Below, piece by piece: positions 1-4,248 of a DNA stretch of 6,339 bases. A program made the position numbers and the translations under genes. Origin of the DNA: Clostridia bacterium. GTDB lineage: Bacteria; Bacillota; Clostridia; Christensenellales; CAG-1252. Each line of letters starts with the position of its first letter. Position 1 is the stretch's first letter. Below the pieces are notes generated by a model that did no database searches, was not told the DNA's origin, and saw only the letters and a program-made list of their open reading frames with translations. The stretch spans positions 1-6,339 of the forward strand of contig SACC01000080.1 of assembly GCA_009928745.1 (NCBI GenBank), written 5' to 3'.

Positions 1-578
1 GTTGTGGTGGCCTGAGCAAAGCCGTAATCGATATTGGCTCTTAGCGTTTGCAGCGGGATACTTCCTTCGCTGTAATGCTCGCTTCTTGCAATTTCTGCTC
101 CGTCAAGACGACCGCTTACCATGGTTTTTACACCCTTGGCTCCGCCCTTCATAGCTCTGCCCATAACCTGGCGCATAGCGCGACGGAATTGTATTCTCTT
201 TTCCAAACTTGCAGCGATGCTTTCTGCGGCGAGTTGGGCGTCGATATCAACCTTTTTAACTTCCAGTACGTTGATGTTGACAACCTTCCCTACGGCGATT
301 TTTTCCACAGCTTTCTTAATTTCAGAAATACCTGCCGCTTCTTTACCTATTGCAACACCGGGTCTGCCGCAGAACATATTAACGGTGATGGTGTTGGCAG
401 CTCTTTCGATTATTATTTTGCTTACAGCTGCGTTAAAATACTTTTTCTTCAGTTCTTTTCTGATTTTGTTATCTTCGCTCAAGTAGGTGGCAAAGGTTTT
501 TTTATCGGCATACCATTGGGTATCCCAGCTCTTGATGATTCCTATTCTTAAACCGTGCGGATTAACTTTCTGACCCAT
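1..578 (-). CDS. rpsC: 30S ribosomal protein S3, 3' end beyond window (partial)
   Basis: Small-subunit protein S3 sits in the 30S head at the mRNA entry channel and helps unwind mRNA. The 192 visible residues begin MGQKVNPHGLRIG, the family's hallmark N-terminus. They continue through the KH domain (about residues 55-105) into the C-terminal S3 domain, with FRRAMR (131-136, matching the E. coli helicase-site residues), SGRLDGAEIARSEHYSEG (155-172) and the start of the DIDYG-like segment. Some 25-35 residues are probably missing at the left edge. The ATG at 578-576 is preceded by AGGAGGT, which overlaps the rplV stop codon. An oddity is that the KH GXXG loop, usually GKGG or GKKG, reads GKEA (residues 78-81), so the last glycine is lost while the length is kept. 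The identity is certain from sequence and synteny. Confidence 0.98.
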   Translation of the reverse strand, partial: MGQKVNPHGLRIGIIKSWDTQWYADKKTFATYLSEDNKIRKELKKKYFNAAVSKIIIERAANTITVNMFCGRPGVAIGKEAAGISEIKKAVEKIAVGKVVNINVLEVKKVDIDAQLAAESIAASLEKRIQFRRAMRQVMGRAMKGGAKGVKTMVSGRLDGAEIARSEHYSEGSIPLQTLRANIDYGFAQATT

Positions 579-592
579 TTTTTTGCTACCTC

Positions 593-979
593 CTATCTCT
601 TTACTTCGTCAAGTATGACTGTGATATGACTTGTTCTTTTGAGCAAGCCGCCTGCCCTTCCGTGCGCCTTAGGAATAAATCTCTTCAGCGTAGGACCTTG
701 GTCGGCGTAGCACTCAGCCACAAACAACGTATCAACATTCATGTTAAGGTTGTTTTCGGCATTGGCTCCCGCGCTCTTTACTACCTTTAAGATAGGTTCA
801 CAAGAGGATTTGTTAAGGTTCTCCAGTATACCGACGGCTTCGCGATAGCTCTTATTACGGATAAGGTCTAATACCGCTCTGACCTTGTAAGGCGAAATAC
901 GAATATATTTTGCCTTGGCTTTAGGTCTTCTATCCGCCGTTTCAGCTCTTTTGACTGCTTTAATATATGTCTTTCCCAT
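593..979 (-). CDS. rplV: 50S ribosomal protein L22
   Basis: L22 binds 23S rRNA, and its long beta-hairpin lines the peptide exit tunnel. The product is 128 residues, against about 110 in E. coli. The extra length is an N-terminal basic extension (about residues 1-20) ahead of the normal core beginning YIRISPYKVRAVLDLIR. SAGANAENN (69-77) is the conserved helix. GPTLKRFIPKAHGRA and LLKRTSHITV form the tunnel hairpin, with no insertion or deletion relative to E. coli as far as I can align by eye. The ATG at 979 follows AGGAGG at the right spacing, and no internal Met offers a shorter start, so the extension is probably real; longer N-termini are known in clostridial L22. The stop is TAG, and the next gene's Shine-Dalgarno site begins inside it. 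Confidence 0.98.
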   Translation of the reverse strand: MGKTYIKAVKRAETADRRPKAKAKYIRISPYKVRAVLDLIRNKSYREAVGILENLNKSSCEPILKVVKSAGANAENNLNMNVDTLFVAECYADQGPTLKRFIPKAHGRAGGLLKRTSHITVILDEVKR

Positions 980-989
980 TTACTGCCTC

Positions 990-1268
990 CTATTTCTTCA
1001 CTGTGGTTTTGCTGCCGGCATGACCGCGGAAGGTTCTCGTGGGCGCAAACTCGCCTAATTTCAAACCGACCATGTCTTCGGTGATATAAACCGGGACATG
1101 CTTTTTGCCGTCGTGCACCGCTATGGTGTGTCCTACAAACTCAGGAAAAATAGTAGAAGCACGAGACCAAGTCTTAATGGGTTTCTTTTCTCCCTTTGCA
1201 TTCATAGCCACGATTTTTTTCTTGAGACTCTCATGCACATAAGGTCCTTTCTTTATTGATCTGCTCAT
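990..1268 (-). CDS. rpsS: 30S ribosomal protein S19
   Basis: S19 lies in the 30S head, contacts S13 and helps form the A-site finger bridge to the large subunit. The 92-residue length is normal for the family. Hallmarks are MSRSIKKGPYV at the N-terminus, IKTWSRASTIFPEFVGHTIAV (about 31-51), HVPVYITEDMVG (about 57-68) and LGEFAPTRTFRGHAG near the C-terminus. Small departures are an Ala where most homologues have Arg after WSR, and Leu instead of His in MVGLKLGEF. The ATG is preceded by AGGAGG (1279-1274), 13 nt downstream of the rplB stop. The TAG stop is the first part of TAGGAGG, which serves rplV. Confidence 0.98.
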   Translation of the reverse strand: MSRSIKKGPYVHESLKKKIVAMNAKGEKKPIKTWSRASTIFPEFVGHTIAVHDGKKHVPVYITEDMVGLKLGEFAPTRTFRGHAGSKTTVKK

Positions 1269-1281
1269 TTGCTCCTCCTGC

Positions 1282-2109
1282 CTAGTTTATACGCTTAATA
1301 ATTGATTTGTTTGTGGTCTTGTTCTTCTTGCGGGTCTTGTAACCAAGTGCCGGTTTACCCCAAGGAGTAACTGGGCCGGGCATACCGATAGGGCTCTTGC
1401 CCTCGCCGCCGCCGTGCGGGTGATCGCAAGGATTCATAACCACACCTCTTACGGTAGGCTTGATACCCATGTGTCTTGTTCTGCCGGCTTTGCCCAAACT
1501 CACTATTTCGTGTTCGATGTTGCCTACTTGACCGATTGTCGCTCTGCATGCTAGGGGAACGTATCTCATTTCTCCCGAAGGCATACGCAAAGTGGCTTTT
1601 CCATTTTCTTTTGCCATTAGTTGCGCTGCGCAACCTGCGCTGCGGGCTATTTGTCCGCCACGCTTTGGCTGAAGTTCGATATTATGTACCATAGTTCCTA
1701 CCGGCACATCCTCTAGCTTTAAGCAGTTGCCAACCTTAATATCGGCGCCTTCTCCGCTTATTATGGTGTCACCTACAGAAAGTCCTAAGGGAGCCAAAAT
1801 GTACTTCTTCTCGCCGTCGGCATAAATAGCCAGCGCGATATTGGCGCTGCGGTTAGGGTCATATTCTATAGAAGCGATTTTGGCGGATATTCCGTCCTTA
1901 TTACGCTTAAAATCTATAATACGGTATTTTTGTCTGTTTCCGCCACCGATATGTCTTACGGTAATTCTTCCGTTGGCGTTTCTTCCGCCTGTCTTGCTCT
2001 TTGACTCAAGCAAGCTTTTTTCGGGAGTAGTTTTTGTGATTTCCGCAAAATCGGAAACCGTAAAAAATCTACGGGCGGGACTTGTTGGTCTGAATCTTTT
2101 AATACCCAT
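1282..2109 (-). CDS. rplB: 50S ribosomal protein L2
   Basis: L2 is one of the oldest ribosomal proteins. It binds domain IV of 23S rRNA and is needed for subunit association and peptidyl-transferase-centre assembly. The 275-residue length is normal. The N-terminal part contains ITVRHIGGGNRQKYRIIDFK and EYDPNRSANIAL (OB-like RNA-binding domain). The middle has CRATIGQVGN. The C-terminal domain has MNPCDHPHGGGEGKSPIG, with the conserved His of HPHGGGEG intact, followed by PVTPWGKPALGYKTRKK. Minor variants are TSPARR where TSPGRR is usual and a Cys in MNPCDHPHGG where Val is usual. The start is set by TAAAGGAGG, which combines the rplW stop with the Shine-Dalgarno site 9 nt from the ATG. Identity is unambiguous. 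Confidence 0.99.
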   Translation of the reverse strand: MGIKRFRPTSPARRFFTVSDFAEITKTTPEKSLLESKSKTGGRNANGRITVRHIGGGNRQKYRIIDFKRNKDGISAKIASIEYDPNRSANIALAIYADGEKKYILAPLGLSVGDTIISGEGADIKVGNCLKLEDVPVGTMVHNIELQPKRGGQIARSAGCAAQLMAKENGKATLRMPSGEMRYVPLACRATIGQVGNIEHEIVSLGKAGRTRHMGIKPTVRGVVMNPCDHPHGGGEGKSPIGMPGPVTPWGKPALGYKTRKKNKTTNKSIIKRIN

Positions 2110-2124
2110 TGTTAGTCTCCTCCT

Positions 2125-2415
2125 TTATGATAAGCTCTCAAAGAACTCAATGGGCTTGCTGTCACTCGTAAGCTTAACATAAGCTTTCTTATAAGAAGGA
2201 CGTCTGCCCTCTGTTCTGCCCATACGCTTAATTTTTCCATCGTAATTGGTGACATTTACTCTGTCAACCTTAACTCCGAAGGCAAATTCCACGGCGTCTT
2301 TGATTTCGGTCTTTGTCGCTGCCTTGGCTACAATAAAGGTATAATCCTTTACAGCTACGTTGCCATAGCTTTTTTCGCTCAATACAGGCTTAATAATAAT
2401 ATCGTAAGCCTTCAT
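2125..2415 (-). CDS. rplW: 50S ribosomal protein L23
   Basis: L23 lies at the exit of the peptide tunnel and is a docking point for trigger factor and SRP. The 96-residue product is normal in size. It begins MKAYDIIIKPVLSEKS (family signature IxxPxxTEKS-like) and continues with YTFIVAKAATKTEIKDAVEFAFGVKV and the VNVTNYDGKIKRMGRTEGRRPSYKKAYV loop and strand. Its ATG shares one base with the rplD stop (TAATG), so translation is probably coupled. Its Shine-Dalgarno GAGGAGG (2432-2426) lies inside the last codons of rplD, and an AGG sits nearer the start as well. The stop is TAA, followed directly by AGGAGG for rplB. Confidence 0.98.
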   Translation of the reverse strand: MKAYDIIIKPVLSEKSYGNVAVKDYTFIVAKAATKTEIKDAVEFAFGVKVDRVNVTNYDGKIKRMGRTEGRRPSYKKAYVKLTSDSKPIEFFESLS

Positions 2416-3035
2416 TATCCTATGACCTCCTCAATTTTTCTTACTGCGTCTTTGGTTATGAAAACTTTGTTAGCTCTAACCAAATCGTATACGTTAACTA
2501 AACTTGCTTCTTGCGTTGCCGCTTCGGCTAAATTCTTTGTAGCTCTGACCAAATTGACATTTTCTCCGTCGAAGATAAACAACGCCTTGCTTCCTGCATT
2601 CAGCTTCTCGCACAAAGCAGCCATCATCTTGGTCTTTGCTTCGCTTATTGCCAACTCGCTAAGTACAACAAATTCTTCTTGACGGATTTTTTGGCTAAGT
2701 ACGCTTACTAAAGCCTGCGCCTTCATTCTCTTGTTGATTTTTTTGGAAAAATCTCTGGGCTTCGGTGCAAAAACAACGCCGCCGTGCTTCCATTGCGGAG
2801 CGCGTATGCTTCCTTGTCTGGCTCTGCCTGTGCCCTTTTGTCTCCAAGGCTTGATACCGCCGCCGCGCACTTCAGTACGAGTTAGGGCGCTCTTTGTGCC
2901 TTGTCTTTTGTTAGCAAGTTGAGCTACGATAACTTGATGAATTAGCGCTTCGTTATACTCTGCGTTAAAAATTTCGTCCCTTACCGAGATTTTTTCAACT
3001 TCTTTTCCACTTAAATTGATTACTTTTAATTCCAT
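2415..3035 (-). CDS. rplD: 50S ribosomal protein L4
   Basis: L4 binds 23S rRNA near the tunnel; in E. coli and some Bacillota it also represses its own S10 operon by acting on the leader RNA. I choose the ATG at 3035, giving 206 residues (MELKVINLSGKEVEK...), the usual L4 length and N-terminus. It is preceded by GGAGG seven bases upstream. The reading frame stays open to 3128, but that extension would overlap rplC and resembles no L4. The extended tunnel loop is intact: GTKSALTRTEVRGGG, then KPWRQKGTGRARQGSIRAP and FAPKPRD (about residues 45-96). The C-terminal half has the nucleotide-fold-like KALFIFDGENVNLVRATKNL region. The TAA stop overlaps the rplW start. As the likely autoregulator, L4 is the natural partner for the leader upstream of rpsJ. 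Confidence 0.98.
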   Translation of the reverse strand: MELKVINLSGKEVEKISVRDEIFNAEYNEALIHQVIVAQLANKRQGTKSALTRTEVRGGGIKPWRQKGTGRARQGSIRAPQWKHGGVVFAPKPRDFSKKINKRMKAQALVSVLSQKIRQEEFVVLSELAISEAKTKMMAALCEKLNAGSKALFIFDGENVNLVRATKNLAEAATQEASLVNVYDLVRANKVFITKDAVRKIEEVIG

Positions 3036-3042
3036 AATAAAA

Positions 3043-3047
3043 CCTCC
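3043..3047 (-). promoter_or_regulatory. rplD ribosome-binding site that fixes the start codon
   Basis: GGAGG lies seven bases before the ATG at 3035-3033. It is fused to the rplC stop as TAGTGGAGG (3051-3043). It supports the shorter L4 start over the upstream in-frame start at 3128, which lies inside rplC. Confidence 0.9.
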
Positions 3048-3048
3048 A

Positions 3049-3666
3049 CTACGCCTTGATAATAACAAGACTTCCCTTTGCTCCGGGGATTCCGCCCTTG
3101 ATGAGTAAGAGATTTCTGTTTGTGTCAATACGTACTACTTCGAGGTTCTTAATAGTAACCTGCTCATTGCCGTAATGACCGGGCAAATGCTTGTTTTTGA
3201 ATACGCGGCTGGGATCGGAATTTGCGCTCATACTTCCTACGCCTCTATGATAACCTGAGCCGTGAGCCATAGGACCTGTGCTCTGATTCCATCTCTGTAT
3301 AACGCCCGAAAAACCTCTGCCTTTTGTTTTGCCTACAACGTCAACAATGTCGCCTACTGCAAAACTGTCGCACTTAATTACACTACCCACCTGATAACTT
3401 GCGCAATCGTCAAAGCGGAATTCTCTAAGATTCTTCTTTGCCTCGGCGTTAGCCTTTGCGTAATGTCCGGCGATGGGCTTTGTTACGTTCTTTTCTTTTA
3501 TATCGCCAAAAGCTACCTGAACTGCATCGTAACCTTCCTTCTCCTTAGTCTTTACTTGAACTACGGCGCAAGGACCCGCTTCGATAACGGTAACGGGGAT
3601 CATAATGCCTTCCGGGGTAAATATCTGGCTCATACCTAATTTCTTGCCTAATATAGCTTTCTTCAT
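3049..3666 (-). CDS. rplC: 50S ribosomal protein L3
   Basis: L3 binds the 3' end of 23S rRNA and reaches to the peptidyl-transferase centre; it is an early assembly protein. The 205-residue length is usual. The protein opens MKKAILGKKLGMSQIFTPEG (family signature). It carries the beta-barrel segments VTVIEAGPCAVVQVKT and YDAVQVAFG, then VGKTKGRGFSGVIQRWN, GPMAHGSGYHRGVGSMS, RVFKNKHLPGHYGNEQVTIKNLEVV and a final VPGAKGSL-like strand. The RWNQSTGPMAHGS style fits Clostridia. KNKHLPG replaces the commoner KGKxLPG. The ATG at 3666 follows TAGGAGG, which also contains the rpsJ stop. The stop is TAG. Confidence 0.98.
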   Translation of the reverse strand: MKKAILGKKLGMSQIFTPEGIMIPVTVIEAGPCAVVQVKTKEKEGYDAVQVAFGDIKEKNVTKPIAGHYAKANAEAKKNLREFRFDDCASYQVGSVIKCDSFAVGDIVDVVGKTKGRGFSGVIQRWNQSTGPMAHGSGYHRGVGSMSANSDPSRVFKNKHLPGHYGNEQVTIKNLEVVRIDTNRNLLLIKGGIPGAKGSLVIIKA

Positions 3667-3676
3667 TATAAGCCTC

Positions 3677-3985
3677 CTATAACTTTATCTGGATGTCCAC
3701 ACCAGCGGGTAAATCTAGTTTCATCAACGCATCCACGGTTTTGCTTGTGGAATTATAGATGTCAATCAATCTTTTGTGCGTGCGAAGCTCGAATTGCTCG
3801 CGTGAATCCTTATATTTATGGGGAGCGCGCAAGATTGTTACGATTTCCTTGTCTGTAGGTAAGGGTATCGGGCCTGATATACTAGCGCCGGTACGCTTTA
3901 CCGCCTCAACGATTTTCTCAGCGGAATTGTCGATGAGATTGTGGTCATAGGCTTTAAGCTTTATCCTAATTTTTTGACCTGCCAT
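3677..3985 (-). CDS. rpsJ: 30S ribosomal protein S10 (NusE)
   Basis: S10 is a 30S head protein. As NusE it also pairs with NusB in antitermination and contacts NusG, linking transcription to translation. The 102-residue length is normal. Signatures are QKIRIKLKAYDHNLIDNSAEKIVE (4-27), GPIPLPTDKEIVTILRAPHKYKDSREQFELRTHKRL (38-73) and KTVDALMKLDLPAGVDIQIKL at the C-terminus. The segment IDIYNSTSKTVD has Ser where IDIxNPTPKTVD is usual in Bacillota, a small lineage-type change. It is the first gene of the operon. The ATG at 3985 has AGGAGGT eight bases upstream and no competing start with a good site. The stop TAG is embedded in TAGGAGG, which serves rplC. Confidence 0.98.
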   Translation of the reverse strand: MAGQKIRIKLKAYDHNLIDNSAEKIVEAVKRTGASISGPIPLPTDKEIVTILRAPHKYKDSREQFELRTHKRLIDIYNSTSKTVDALMKLDLPAGVDIQIKL

Positions 3986-3993
3986 TTGTTTGT

Positions 3994-4000
3994 ACCTCCT
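3994..4000 (-). promoter_or_regulatory. rpsJ ribosome-binding site
   Basis: AGGAGGT is a near-perfect anti-16S match with an eight-base A-rich spacer before the rpsJ ATG. It is the only strong site in the leader and therefore marks the first real gene of the operon. Confidence 0.9.
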
Positions 4001-4050
4001 GTTTTTTTACCTAACATTTTACACTTATCCGTGTGTGTCGAGCTGTCTTT

Positions 4051-4071
4051 TAATAAAAGGCGCATGCGCCT
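4051..4071 (-). terminator. GC-rich hairpin plus T-run in the rpsJ leader (candidate attenuator)
   Basis: On the transcribed strand AGGCGCATGCGCCT is a perfect 14-bp palindrome. It can fold as a 5-bp GC-rich stem with a CATG loop, and is followed at once by TTTTATTA. The shape resembles an intrinsic terminator, though the stem is short and the U-tract is interrupted. It lies about 100 nt downstream of the predicted start and 73 nt before the rpsJ ATG, where an attenuator would sit. The palindrome could instead be a protein-binding site on DNA. Confidence 0.4.
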
Positions 4072-4174
4072 AATAATTTCAGTTAGTCACGTCCATCGTG
4101 TGTCCGTGTAAGTCCGTGGAAACTATCCGCCTTTACGGTAACCTCCCACATCTACCCTATAATACAGCCTTGTA

Positions 4175-4203
4175 ATAATAGCATAGTAATATCTTGCTGT
4201 CAA
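4175..4203 (-). promoter_or_regulatory. Sigma-A type promoter for the S10 operon
   Basis: The -35 box TTGACA (4203-4198) matches the consensus exactly. A 17-nt spacer leads to TATTAT (4180-4175), a 5/6 match to TATAAT. The expected start is near 4168 (G), about 183 nt before the rpsJ ATG. A second TATTAT at 4164-4159 has no good -35 box and is less likely to be used. Strength and placement fit a highly expressed ribosomal operon. Confidence 0.75.
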
Positions 4204-4207
4204 ATAA

Positions 4208-4230
4208 TTTTTTGCAATTTTTTCAAAAAA
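4208..4230 (-). promoter_or_regulatory. UP-element-like A/T tracts upstream of the promoter
   Basis: Two A6 tracts on the transcribed strand (4223-4218 and 4213-4208) have centres exactly 10 bp apart, and a T6 run lies at 4230-4225. Relative to the predicted start they fall at about -55 to -50 and -45 to -40, where the RNA polymerase alpha C-terminal domain contacts UP elements. The helical phasing also predicts bent DNA. The function is inferred from position and composition only. Confidence 0.5.
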
Positions 4231-4248
4231 TAAACAGAAGTATAAAAT

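Larger units (their letters stand above)
3986..4168 (-). promoter_or_regulatory. S10 operon 5' leader, about 183 nt, probably regulatory
   Basis: This is the untranslated stretch between the predicted transcription start and rpsJ. It is long for a simple leader and contains several possible helices. One pairs AGTT-CACG (about 4124-4115) with CGTG-AACT (about 4091-4081) across an internal loop. The second is the GC-rich hairpin at 4071-4058. A weak ACAC/GTGT pair lies at 4034-4021. CACGGA occurs three times (4118, 4108 and 4033, read leftwards). S10 leaders of E. coli and Geobacillus are known L4 targets, and rplD lies in this operon, so L4 feedback is the leading inference. I did not recognise a defined Rfam motif by eye. 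Confidence 0.5.

Noticed and set aside
48..551. Plus-strand open frames of 167 and 121 codons opposite rpsC
   Set aside because: They are antisense to a clear S3 coding sequence, have no ribosome-binding site or recognisable protein features, and arise from codon bias of the real gene.
1355..1633. Second minus-strand frame inside rplB
   Set aside because: Out-of-frame within a conserved L2 region; the composition is an Arg/Ser-rich by-product and there is no start signal.
3036..3128. Longer rplD reading frame starting at 3128 (31 extra residues)
   Set aside because: It lies within the 3' end of rplC, has no L4-like sequence, and the ATG at 3035 has a proper GGAGG site and gives the normal L4 length and N-terminus.
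3262..3639. Plus-strand 125-codon frame opposite rplC
   Set aside because: Antisense shadow of L3, with cysteine- and tyrosine-rich unlikely composition and no family resemblance.
4164..4184. Short ATG frame at 4184 and second TATTAT at 4164 as alternative leader elements
   Set aside because: The ATG lies upstream of the predicted transcription start, and the second -10 lacks a usable -35 box at 16-18 nt spacing.
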